The notes under the pieces are model-generated. The model was given only the letters and a program-made list of their open reading frames with translations, did no database searches and was not told the DNA's origin. From an uncultured Alphaproteobacteria bacterium (lineage in GTDB: Bacteria > Pseudomonadota > Alphaproteobacteria > HIMB59 > GCA-002718135), in the NCBI GenBank assembly GCA_902623545.1, contig CACNUI010000002.1, positions 1-64,000 of the forward strand: 64,000 bases of DNA. The letters run 5' to 3'. Below, in pieces: positions 33,691 through 42,222 of this stretch (position 1 is the stretch's first letter; each line of letters begins with the position of its first letter). Both the position numbers and the translations under genes were made by a program.

Positions 33691-35492
33691 TGACAGAACT
33701 TAGTTCTATTCGTAATTTCTCAATTGTTGCTCATATAGATCATGGAAAATCAACGTTAGCCGATAGACTTATACAGTTTTGTGGTGGTTTAACTGATAGG
33801 GAGATGAAAGAGCAGGTTCTAGATTCAATGGAATTAGAGAGAGAAAGAGGTATTACAATAAAAGCTCAAACAGTTAGACTTTCGTACAAATCAAATGATG
33901 GCAAAACTTACATACTTAATATTATGGATACCCCAGGTCATGTTGATTTCTCATATGAGGTATCAAGATCTCTAGCAGCATGTGAGGGATCTTTATTAAT
34001 AGTTGATTCTACACAGGGTGTTGAGGCACAAACATTAGCTAATGCCTATCAGGCGATTAACAATGATCATGAAATATTACCTGTTTTAAATAAAATTGAT
34101 CTTCCCTCTTCTGAGCCAGATAAAATTAAATTACAAATTGAAGATGTTTTAGGTATTGAAACAGAAAATGCTTCGCTAGTTTCTGCAAAAACAGGTGATG
34201 GCATAGAAGATTTATTGAATAAAATTGTAACATTATTACCTTCACCATCTGGTCAAAAAAATAAAGAACTAAAATGTATGCTAGTTGATAGTTGGTATGA
34301 CAGTTATCTTGGAGTAGTTGTATTAGTAAGAGTAATTAATGGAGAGTTAAAAAAAGGACAAAAAATTAGATTTATGGCAACAGGAGCAACATATACCATT
34401 GATCGAGTAGGAATATTTTCTCCTAAAGCAACTGAAGTTAATTCTTTAGGTCCTGGAGAAATAGGTTTTATTAACTCAGGAATAAAAAGTGTTTCTGATT
34501 GTAAAGTAGGTGATACAATAACTGACGATAAAATACCTACTAATGAAGTGCTTCCAGGATTTAAACCTTCACAACCCGTAGTTTTTTGTGGAATGTTTCC
34601 AGTTGATTCTGATGATTATGAACACATGAGAGACAGTATGGCTAAATTAGCATTAAATGATTCAAGTTTTTCTTATGAACCAGAAGTTAGTCCAGCATTA
34701 GGATACGGTTTTCGATGTGGTTTTTTGGGATTGTTACATTTAGAAATTATAAGAGATCGCTTTGAAAGAGAATTCAATTTGGAATTAGTGACTACAGCGC
34801 CTTCAGTAGTTTATAAAATATTATTAAAAGATGGACAAACCATAAATCTACATAATCCAACTGATATGCCTGATCCTGTTAAGGTAGAAAATATATCTGA
34901 ACCTTGGATTAAAGCTACTATAATTGTTCCAGAACAATTTCTTGGTTCTGTTTTAGAGCTTTGTACTTCTAAACGAGGAATTCAGCTTAATATGAGTTAT
35001 GCTGGGACTAGGCCACTAGTTGAATATAAACTTCCATTAAATGAAGTAGTATTTGATTTTTACGATCGTTTGAAATCCATAACTAAGGGATATGCAAGTT
35101 TTGATTATGAGATAACTGGATATGAAGTAAATAATTTAGTCAAGGTAGGAATACTTATTAATGGAGATGTGGTAGATGCTCTTTCTTTAATTGTTCACAA
35201 AGATAGATCAGAGCAAAGAGGTAGGGCTCTTTGTGAAAGACTTAAGGATCTTATTCCAAGACAACAATTTAAAGTAGCAATTCAAGCAGCCATTGGTGGA
35301 AAGATCATTGCTAGAGAAACAGTTGCCTCATTTAGAAAAGATGTAACTCAAAAATTATATGGTGGTGATGTAACAAGGAAAAATAAATTACTAGACAAAC
35401 AAAAAAAAGGAAAAAAAAGAATGAGACAATTTGGAAAAGTTGATATTCCTCAAAACACTTTTTTAAATGCTTTAAAAATGAAAGATAGTTAG
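33690..35492 (+). CDS. lepA: Elongation factor 4 (LepA)
   Basis: [40 protein letters not shown]. Confidence 0.98.
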   Translation: MTELSSIRNFSIVAHIDHGKSTLADRLIQFCGGLTDREMKEQVLDSMELERERGITIKAQTVRLSYKSNDGKTYILNIMDTPGHVDFSYEVSRSLAACEGSLLIVDSTQGVEAQTLANAYQAINNDHEILPVLNKIDLPSSEPDKIKLQIEDVLGIETENASLVSAKTGDGIEDLLNKIVTLLPSPSGQKNKELKCMLVDSWYDSYLGVVVLVRVINGELKKGQKIRFMATGATYTIDRVGIFSPKATEVNSLGPGEIGFINSGIKSVSDCKVGDTITDDKIPTNEVLPGFKPSQPVVFCGMFPVDSDDYEHMRDSMAKLALNDSSFSYEPEVSPALGYGFRCGFLGLLHLEIIRDRFEREFNLELVTTAPSVVYKILLKDGQTINLHNPTDMPDPVKVENISEPWIKATIIVPEQFLGSVLELCTSKRGIQLNMSYAGTRPLVEYKLPLNEVVFDFYDRLKSITKGYASFDYEITGYEVNNLVKVGILINGDVVDALSLIVHKDRSEQRGRALCERLKDLIPRQQFKVAIQAAIGGKIIARETVASFRKDVTQKLYGGDVTRKNKLLDKQKKGKKRMRQFGKVDIPQNTFLNALKMKDS

Positions 35493-35518
35493 TAGTTGTT
35501 TTTTGACGAATTTGTAGA

Positions 35519-36358
35519 TTAAATGTATTTAAAATATTTTAGTGTTTGTTCAAATTCCTTTTTAATTTTATCATTTTGACGTTTTGATAATGAACCTAAC
35601 CATTGACCAGATTCACCTTTTCTAAAGAACTTACCTTTATATACTTCGTCAAATCCAAATTTATTTTCAATTTCTTGCATTTTTTCAAAAGAGGTATTTT
35701 TAACTATATTATTAAATTTTTCAGAATTTACTTCAAAATTGACATTTAATTCCTCTTTTAGAAAATTAATAATTTCTGAAAAGTACAAATCTGTATTTTG
35801 AATTAGATCTTCATACCTTATTATATATTTTGGAACATTTAAAAATGACCATGATTTAATATGAGTATCCCACCTTGAAAGTGGTATCTTAATTCTTCCA
35901 TTTGAATTTGTCATAGTAGTTCTATTATTAAATAAACTATCAATGTTATAATCGATGCTTGTGCCTGTATGGTGTGAGTACGAAATTACTATGTCTCTGG
36001 GATCTCGAACAATATATATTAGTCCTAAAACCCTATTTTCATTTGTGTAATTAAAACTATTTACTCTTAAGTTTGCAGCATGAGTTTTAAATATAAATTT
36101 ATTTTCTACTTCAAAAAATCGTCTTTGAGCTTCAGACCAGTATTTAGAAACTATATTAAGTTTATCAAGGTTTTTAGAATCTTCTAAATTAATTTTTTCA
36201 ACAAATCTAAAATATTTATAGATATCAAATTGTTTAATATGCTTAATTATATCTAAATCAAAATTACCATCTTTAGAATATAATAAAGAAGATATTAAAA
36301 ATCTTAAAAAAGTATTCCCACTTTTTGGATAAGAAGCAATCCAAATTATTTTCTTCAT
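35519..36358 (-). CDS. Sulfotransferase domain protein
   Basis: IIWIASYPKSGNTFLRFLIS (5'-PSB of PAPS site); LIYIVRDPRDIVISYSHH; C-terminal FFRKGESGQW. Confidence 0.9.
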   Translation of the reverse strand: MKKIIWIASYPKSGNTFLRFLISSLLYSKDGNFDLDIIKHIKQFDIYKYFRFVEKINLEDSKNLDKLNIVSKYWSEAQRRFFEVENKFIFKTHAANLRVNSFNYTNENRVLGLIYIVRDPRDIVISYSHHTGTSIDYNIDSLFNNRTTMTNSNGRIKIPLSRWDTHIKSWSFLNVPKYIIRYEDLIQNTDLYFSEIINFLKEELNVNFEVNSEKFNNIVKNTSFEKMQEIENKFGFDEVYKGKFFRKGESGQWLGSLSKRQNDKIKKEFEQTLKYFKYI

Positions 36359-36468
36359 TTATATTTTTATAATAACATATAACAATAAAATATTATAATT
36401 TGATTTTTTTTGATTATTTAAATTACTATTGTAGAAATAAATAATATGTTAGTATTTCAGCTTTAATG

Positions 36469-36507
36469 GGAGAGATGTGAGAGCGGTTTAATCAGCACGC
36501 TTGGAAA
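36469..36507 (+). pseudogene. tRNA-Ser(GGA) 5'-half fragment (candidate attL)
   Basis: 39 nt GGAGAGATGTGAGAGCGGTTTAATCAGCACGCTTGGAAA identical to 40611-40649 of intact tRNA-Ser; identity starts at tRNA nt 1 and ends with the anticodon loop. Confidence 0.93.
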
Positions 36508-36579
36508 CCTCGTCTTGTAGCGTGACTAAAGTAACTTAATAGCTATAAATTCTATATTTCTATAACGTTAATAAGAAAG

Positions 36580-36598
36580 TGATCACAAATTGATCACA
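36580..36598. repeat. Tandem TGATCACA direct repeats, 11-bp period
   Basis: TGATCACA-AAT-TGATCACA between attL and the integrase remnant; third copy at 40538-40545 near the other end. Confidence 0.55.
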
Positions 36599-36615
36599 CT
36601 TAGAAAGGATAAAAT

Positions 36616-36753
36616 ATGGCTACGATTAGAAAATTACGAAAACGCTGGCAAGCTATCGTTAGACGAAAGAGGATACATGTCAGTAAAACTTTCTGGAAAA
36701 AATCAGACACACGCCTTTGGTCAGATAAAACAGAAGCACAAATTAAATTTTAG
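36616..36753 (+). pseudogene. Tyrosine recombinase/integrase N-terminal remnant (45 aa)
   Basis: MATIRKLRKRWQAIVRRKRIHVSKTFWKKSDTRLWSDKTEAQIKF*, typical phage-integrase N-terminal arm domain; no catalytic domain downstream; AAAGGAT RBS. Confidence 0.82.
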
Positions 36754-37349
36754 CTTTTTCCTACTTCATTATGAAGCCATCTATCAACATCCTCTGTAAA
36801 GAAATCAAGTATTAGTGCATCATTTGTTCCACTGTGAGCCTGCATATCATAACAAGCAATTCTTATAAAACCATTGGGAAATTTAATATCTGTATGTTCG
36901 TAGGTGCTTTTGCCAGTTAAATCAGAAGGGTGAGGTTTAATTGCAGTATTTATATCAATCAATTTTTTATTTATCTCCTCCTTATAAATATTGATTATTT
37001 GCTTAAAAAAATAATCTTTTTGATCAAAACATTTTTGTATATCCTGTTTAAAATCAATAAAAGCAGACATTCCTTCAATAGGAAATAAAACATTATCGGT
37101 AGAGGGATTAATAACGAAATATATTTGATCAAACTGACTAAAACTCTCGTGTTTATTAAAGTGAGCAACATAAAATTCATCTGTCAGATCAGCTTGTTTG
37201 ACTATATTTTTAGTAATTTCTCTTCCAGGAAAATAATCAGCTACTGAGTCTCCTATACTTATTCCTTCAATTGAGAATTTTTTTAGGTTTACTTCAGCTA
37301 ACGCGATAGGAGATAAAAATAATATAATTAAAAAAAGTATTTTGTTCAT
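36750..37349 (-). CDS. Secreted/periplasmic protein of unknown function
   Basis: 199 aa with signal peptide (MNKILFLIILFLSPIALAE), FSIEGISIGDSVADYF motif. Confidence 0.75.
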   Translation of the reverse strand: MNKILFLIILFLSPIALAEVNLKKFSIEGISIGDSVADYFPGREITKNIVKQADLTDEFYVAHFNKHESFSQFDQIYFVINPSTDNVLFPIEGMSAFIDFKQDIQKCFDQKDYFFKQIINIYKEEINKKLIDINTAIKPHPSDLTGKSTYEHTDIKFPNGFIRIACYDMQAHSGTNDALILDFFTEDVDRWLHNEVGKS

Positions 37350-37408
37350 ACTTTTAAATTAATGAATAAATTTGTAATTTATTTGTTGAAAATAAGGTTT
37401 AAAAAAGG

Positions 37409-38170
37409 TTATTCAAAAAACTTATCAATTGCTTCATCAATATTTTCCAAACACGTTATATCACAGTCATCATATGTTTTATATTCCCATATTAGATCAG
37501 TTACATAATCAATTGGAATAAATAGTGGTTCAAAATAATAATCATAAAGTAGGTCTTTCCCAATTAAGCTTGGTAAAACAAATATCAAACCAATTAAAAT
37601 AAAAATATTATATTTTGCATTTTCCATTAAAAAATCTGCTAATTTATTTGGAAGAAATATTCCTAAAACTCTTCCACCATCTAGAGGATTTAAGGGGATC
37701 ATATTAAAAATTGCTAGGAGCATATTAAGAATAATTAAGTTGTTCAACATATCATAAACCCATACACCTACTGGCGAATAAAACAAAATTTCAGTTGGTA
37801 AATATTTAATAAATAAAAAAAGAAGAGCTAAAAAAAATATTACTAAAATTATATTTATTAAAGGACCAGCTAAAGCAATAATTCCAAAATCTCGTTTGTA
37901 ATTCTTAAGTTTATTTAAAGCAATTGGAACTGGTTTGGCCCAGCCAATTATAAATGAGGGATTAATAAAATATAATACTAAAGGTACTAGAATTGTACCA
38001 TATTTATCAATATGCCTAAACGGATTTAGCGTAACTCTTCCTAGTTTTTTTGCGGTATCATCTCCAAAATAAAAAGCAGTATACGCATGTGCTGCTTCAT
38101 GAAAGCCCACTGCTAATAAAATTGGTAAAACCCAAACTGACAAACCATAAATAAACTCAGTTGTGAGCAT
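37409..38170 (-). CDS. M50/site-2 protease-family membrane metalloprotease
   Basis: GFHEAAHAYTAFYFGDDTA (HExxH) and NMIPLNPLDGGRVLG second motif in a multi-TM protein. Confidence 0.92.
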   Translation of the reverse strand: MLTTEFIYGLSVWVLPILLAVGFHEAAHAYTAFYFGDDTAKKLGRVTLNPFRHIDKYGTILVPLVLYFINPSFIIGWAKPVPIALNKLKNYKRDFGIIALAGPLINIILVIFFLALLFLFIKYLPTEILFYSPVGVWVYDMLNNLIILNMLLAIFNMIPLNPLDGGRVLGIFLPNKLADFLMENAKYNIFILIGLIFVLPSLIGKDLLYDYYFEPLFIPIDYVTDLIWEYKTYDDCDITCLENIDEAIDKFFE

Positions 38171-38516
38171 TTAATTCTTGAAAATAAATAGATCCGTTAG
38201 ATTTAGCTTTTTCTAAATAAAAATAAGCTCTTAAAAATTCATCAGGTTTTTTTGCGTTTTGTAAAAAACTTAAACCATAAAAAAATTGTGAGTCGGCATG
38301 ATTTTGATCAGCACCTATTTTTAACCAGTATTTTCCCTTGTCTAAATCTTTAGCTATTTTATATTTTTTATTTCCGTTAATAAATAAACAACCTAAATAA
38401 CATGACGCATCAAAATTATAATCAGTTTTATATAAAATTTCTGCACGTTTTATAGCCTCTTTAGTTTGACCAATATGCATTAAATATCCTACTTTACGCA
38501 TTTTGTTCCTCTTCAT
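38157..38516 (-). CDS. Sel1-like repeat protein
   Basis: AKDLDKGKYWLKIGADQNHADSQFFYGLSFLQ...AYFYLEKAKSNGS. Confidence 0.75.
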   Translation of the reverse strand: MKRNKMRKVGYLMHIGQTKEAIKRAEILYKTDYNFDASCYLGCLFINGNKKYKIAKDLDKGKYWLKIGADQNHADSQFFYGLSFLQNAKKPDEFLRAYFYLEKAKSNGSIYFQELNAHN

Positions 38517-39180
38517 TAGTTCTAATTTCTTTCATTAATTCTTTAATATCATTTTTTGTTATTTTATTATCTGGTTCTAATTCTACTAGAGTTCCTAATA
38601 ATTGTTCTCCAAGGAAATCTTCTTTGAACTTTAAGCTTATGTTAAATATATGATATTTTTCATTATCATTCGGACAATCAAATTCTAATATTGGTTTTAC
38701 AAAACCTTTGTTATCATGATTATTAGGTTCATCAATTCCTATAATTCCAGAGTAAATATCAATTGAACATTCATTAGTTTTTTTTATTTCAAAATCATTT
38801 TCATATTCTGTATTATCGTAACCAGAAGCATAAATTAAAATATTAGTAATCTTATTTTCAAAAAATCTTCCCCATAGACTGAAGGTTCCATCTCCATCAA
38901 GCCATGGAACGGAATAACCTGAGTATTTTCCAATTTTTAAACAAGTATCATGAGCAAGAATATCTATAAAACCATTTCCTTGATCATATTCACCTAGATC
39001 TATTTTTTCCATTTCAGGATATTTTTTATTTCTAAGTAATTTAGCATTAGCAGGACCTTCAGGATTTTCATGAGTATAAAAATGTGGTGGATCAAAATAT
39101 CTTGGAAAATTTTCAGCATCGGAGACAATCATTATTCCTCCATCAACACCAACCTCACCAATTTTTTTCCAATTAAACAT
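38494..39180 (-). CDS. Protein of unknown function (228 aa)
   Basis: ORF with overlapping neighbours; N-terminal WKKIGEVGVDGGIMIVSDAENF; no family assignable from sequence alone. Confidence 0.7.
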   Translation of the reverse strand: MFNWKKIGEVGVDGGIMIVSDAENFPRYFDPPHFYTHENPEGPANAKLLRNKKYPEMEKIDLGEYDQGNGFIDILAHDTCLKIGKYSGYSVPWLDGDGTFSLWGRFFENKITNILIYASGYDNTEYENDFEIKKTNECSIDIYSGIIGIDEPNNHDNKGFVKPILEFDCPNDNEKYHIFNISLKFKEDFLGEQLLGTLVELEPDNKITKNDIKELMKEIRTNEEEQNA

Positions 39181-39193
39181 ATTTATCCATATT

Positions 39194-40123
39194 TCAATTA
39201 ATCAATTTTCTTAATTCTTTTGGTAATTGATTATATTTATATTTTTCAAAACTTAAAATATCTATAGCTTGATCATAGTAATCTTTATAAAATTCTTTTA
39301 TCTGTTTTTTATTCATTTTGTAAGTTATGACATCTAAAATTTTATTATCTTTGCATTTTACTTCATGAAGGTGATCAAAAGGCTCTTGAATAGATTTCCC
39401 CTTACCATATGCTTTACCATTTTTAAACTTACCAAAATAAAACCAAGTTGGTTTCTTTAAGTTTTGATCTTTATATTGTATTGTTCTTCCCTCTCCTTCT
39501 AAAAGTCCTTCTTTAAATTTACCTATACTAATTTTGTAAAAAGTTTTTTTTGATTTTTTAGTTTCTATTTTTGCCCCTTTTCCTAATAGAAACTTTTTCT
39601 TTCCATTTATGAATTCACCATGAAACTGAATTTTGTGTTTCTTTTTTTTATCAAGATAAAAGGAATAGGAATATATTATTTCATCTAACCCATCTCTTAT
39701 TTTCCATTCTCCAATTATTTCAGTTCCATCTTTGTGTTTCTTTCTCCCTCTTATTAACTTACCAAAATGAAAAACCCCTTCCTCTGTTGTACCACTATGA
39801 AGTCTTCTAATACCTTTTCCATTTGGTAATCCTATGTTTTCTTTATCCCACTCTCCTTCATAGCTGTAGGGTAATGATGAGATACTTTTACCAGATATAC
39901 CAATACCATTTTTCCAAATACCTTTATATTTGTCTCCACTAGCTTCGAACTCAATTCTGCCTTTACCGTGGAATTTACCATTTTTAAACTCACCTATATA
40001 AATATCTTTTCCAGCACCCTCATTTAAATCAATTGTCATTTTTCCTTTTCCATGAGGTTTCCCATTTTTAACTTCACCAAAATATGACCAATTCTTCTTT
40101 ATTAGTTTTTGATTTTTAATCAT
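39194..40123 (-). CDS. MORN-repeat protein
   Basis: Multiple YxGEFKNGKxHGKGxx repeats (YFGEVKNGKPHGKGKM, YIGEFKNGKFHGKGRI, YFGKFKNGKAYGKGKS). Confidence 0.9.
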   Translation of the reverse strand: MIKNQKLIKKNWSYFGEVKNGKPHGKGKMTIDLNEGAGKDIYIGEFKNGKFHGKGRIEFEASGDKYKGIWKNGIGISGKSISSLPYSYEGEWDKENIGLPNGKGIRRLHSGTTEEGVFHFGKLIRGRKKHKDGTEIIGEWKIRDGLDEIIYSYSFYLDKKKKHKIQFHGEFINGKKKFLLGKGAKIETKKSKKTFYKISIGKFKEGLLEGEGRTIQYKDQNLKKPTWFYFGKFKNGKAYGKGKSIQEPFDHLHEVKCKDNKILDVITYKMNKKQIKEFYKDYYDQAIDILSFEKYKYNQLPKELRKLIN

Positions 40124-40494
40124 TTATTTGGAGGAAAAAATTTATCTATTGTTTCAAAACATTTAATTGGAATATAAAATATATATTTTTTAAATATTTT
40201 ACTTATTGATTTTTGATTATTTTGAATTGATAATTTTATAATTTTATAAATGAAATAGTGAGATAAAACAAAAAATATATAAGCTAACTCTCTCCAAAAC
40301 TGTTTAAAACTTAAAAACTCAATATTAATCATTTCCTTATATAGGTTTACCCAAACGTTAAGATACATAAAATAAAAATATCCATTATTGTAATCAATTA
40401 GTTTTTCGACAGGCCATAAAACAATTCTAAATAAAATAAATAAATATATATAAAAAAAGATTATCCAAAAAATTACTTTAAGAACATTATTCAT
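40120..40494 (-). CDS. Small membrane protein of unknown function
   Basis: Hydrophobic N-terminus; 4-bp overlap with the MORN gene. Confidence 0.65.
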   Translation of the reverse strand: MNNVLKVIFWIIFFYIYLFILFRIVLWPVEKLIDYNNGYFYFMYLNVWVNLYKEMINIEFLSFKQFWRELAYIFFVLSHYFIYKIIKLSIQNNQKSISKIFKKYIFYIPIKCFETIDKFFPPNK

Positions 40495-40610
40495 AATTAT
40501 ATTTTCAATATTATACTAAATATCTGTGACTACAATTTGATCACAATATATATCTTAAGAACTTCTATTATTAACTTATTTATTGTGATAAATCATAGGA
40601 AATAGAAACT

Positions 40611-40700
40611 GGAGAGATGTGAGAGCGGTTTAATCAGCACGCTTGGAAAGCGTGTGTAGTAGCAATACTACCGAGGGTTCGAATCCCTCTCTCTCCGCCA
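40611..40700 (+). tRNA. tRNA-Ser(GGA), encoded CCA
   Basis: Acceptor GGAGAGA/TCTCTCC + GCCA; anticodon stem-loop CACGC-TTGGAAA-GCGTG; variable arm; T-arm GAGGGTTCGAATCCCTC. Confidence 0.97.
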
Positions 40701-40773
40701 TAAATTAGAAGTTTCATTAGTTTAACAATATGAAAATTGTCTTTATATACAGACAGATCAAGATTATTTTTAT

Positions 40774-40932
40774 TTAGTTTCCACTTTCATCAGATATGGG
40801 GTTACCTGTAAATGCATCTCTGGTATACACTGTTGCAGCTTTAAAGTCTCTTCCAACACCTTTAACTGAACCTACAATGGTATTACAACCAAATAAAAAT
40901 AAAGAAATTGATAATATTATTACTTTGATCAT
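40774..40932 (-). CDS. Entericidin-like small lipoprotein (52 aa)
   Basis: MIKVIILSISLFLFGCNTIVGSVKGVGRDFKAATVYTRDAFTGNPISDESGN; lipobox LFGC followed by NTIxGxxKGxG; ATG overlaps upstream stop (TAAATG). Confidence 0.82.
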   Translation of the reverse strand: MIKVIILSISLFLFGCNTIVGSVKGVGRDFKAATVYTRDAFTGNPISDESGN

Positions 40933-41058
40933 TTAAAGGCCTGGTATAACACTTCTTACATCTTCAACAATCCCTTTTGCAGTTCCAGCGATTGTATTAC
41001 AACCATAATTAAAAGAGCAAAATAAAAAGACAAGAGAAATGACAATAGTTTTTTTCAC
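40933..41058 (-). CDS. Entericidin-like small lipoprotein (41 aa, GTG start)
   Basis: (M)KKTIVISLVFLFCSFNYGCNTIAGTAKGIVEDVRSVIPGL; RBS AAGGAG upstream of GTG; lipobox-like NYGC. Confidence 0.8.
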   Translation of the reverse strand: MKKTIVISLVFLFCSFNYGCNTIAGTAKGIVEDVRSVIPGL

Positions 41059-41308
41059 TATTACTCCTTACAATTTTTAATTCGTTACTGTCTATTTAAT
41101 ATTATTTATAAATTAGTCGCAGTTATAAATTTAAAATAACAAATAAATATTAAATAAATGTATTATTTCCTAGATATCTTATCATTGCTATCAACTTATT
41201 GTATATAATAGAAATTAATCAGAATGATTATAATTTTATCTAAATCAAAAACTCTAATATTAGATTTATATTATGTATATTTTAAATATCAAAATTAATA
41301 ATATCAAA

Positions 41309-41995
41309 TTATCTAGTGTTAGCTCTTAACAAAACTGTTCCAGACGAATCACTTTCAGTATAAGTTATAATTACTTCACCAACTATTTTTTCTTTTTTAA
41401 ATTCACCTTTGAAATCATATCTTATTCCAACTGATGGTTCTGCTAAATAAATCGCATTTGATTTTATAGTAAATTTATTATCTTTTAGATATCTTATTCT
41501 AGGTTTATTTAATTTTATTAAATCAATATTTTCTGAGTCTTTGAAAGAAATTTCAGTAATTTTATTATCAACAATAACAAACATATGATTCCATATTTCT
41601 CCATAACTAAAGTCTGAATTAATAAAATTATGTATAATAGTAATCTCAGTTTGAAATTCATACTTCTTAATATCAGATTCATGTGTATGACTAATATTTT
41701 GTTCAATCTTATTATTTACATTATCTATATTAGTTATTACTTTTTTCACTCCATCTATAAAATCATTTTTAGAAATAATATTTTTTTTTCTGAGTGAAAT
41801 CAAATTTATAATATTTTCATTGTTTAAATTCATTTTATCTAGACCAGAGCTAACTTGATCAATATTTAGAATATTTTTTGAGTATAAATCATATAATTTC
41901 TCAACTTCTAAATATTTTTCAGCCAAGGCAGAATTTAAATTAAATAAAGATAATATAAAAAAGATAAAAAAATATCTTATACTATTTTTGTTCAT
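41309..41995 (-). CDS. Secreted protein of unknown function
   Basis: 228 aa with N-terminal signal peptide (FFIFFILSLFNLNSALAE). Confidence 0.65.
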   Translation of the reverse strand: MNKNSIRYFFIFFILSLFNLNSALAEKYLEVEKLYDLYSKNILNIDQVSSGLDKMNLNNENIINLISLRKKNIISKNDFIDGVKKVITNIDNVNNKIEQNISHTHESDIKKYEFQTEITIIHNFINSDFSYGEIWNHMFVIVDNKITEISFKDSENIDLIKLNKPRIRYLKDNKFTIKSNAIYLAEPSVGIRYDFKGEFKKEKIVGEVIITYTESDSSGTVLLRANTR

Positions 41996-42222
41996 AAAAT
42001 TTTACTTAGATAATGTATCAAAATGTATTTAATATTAAATAAATAAATTAAAAAACAAAATAATAACCCAACTGAAATTAGTATCTAAATTTGATGTTTT
42101 AAGTACTGTATTTTAAAATAATTGTAGTAAATATAAGCTAAAAACCTCTATTTATTAATAAATAAACTAATATAATTTAAATGATATATTGACTATGAAT
42201 AATAATCTGAGTAATAAAAATC

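Larger units (their letters stand above)
36469..40649. mobile_element. Degraded integrative element at tRNA-Ser(GGA), about 4.1 kb
   Basis: Bounded by 39-bp direct repeats (tRNA 5' half), integrase N-terminal remnant just inside left end, accessory cargo operon. Confidence 0.8.

Noticed and set aside
36508-36545. Possible intron-like tRNA: GCGTG recurs 12 nt after TTGGAAA in the left tRNA fragment (CACGC-TTGGAAA-cctcgtcttgta-GCGTG)
   Set aside because: No T-arm or acceptor 3' strand follows, so it cannot be a functional or intron-containing tRNA; more likely coincidence or an integrase core-arm half-site.
36590-36799. Track ORF of 69 aa over the integrase remnant
   Set aside because: Different frame from the 36616 integrase-like peptide; its translation has no family resemblance and runs into the convergent gene.
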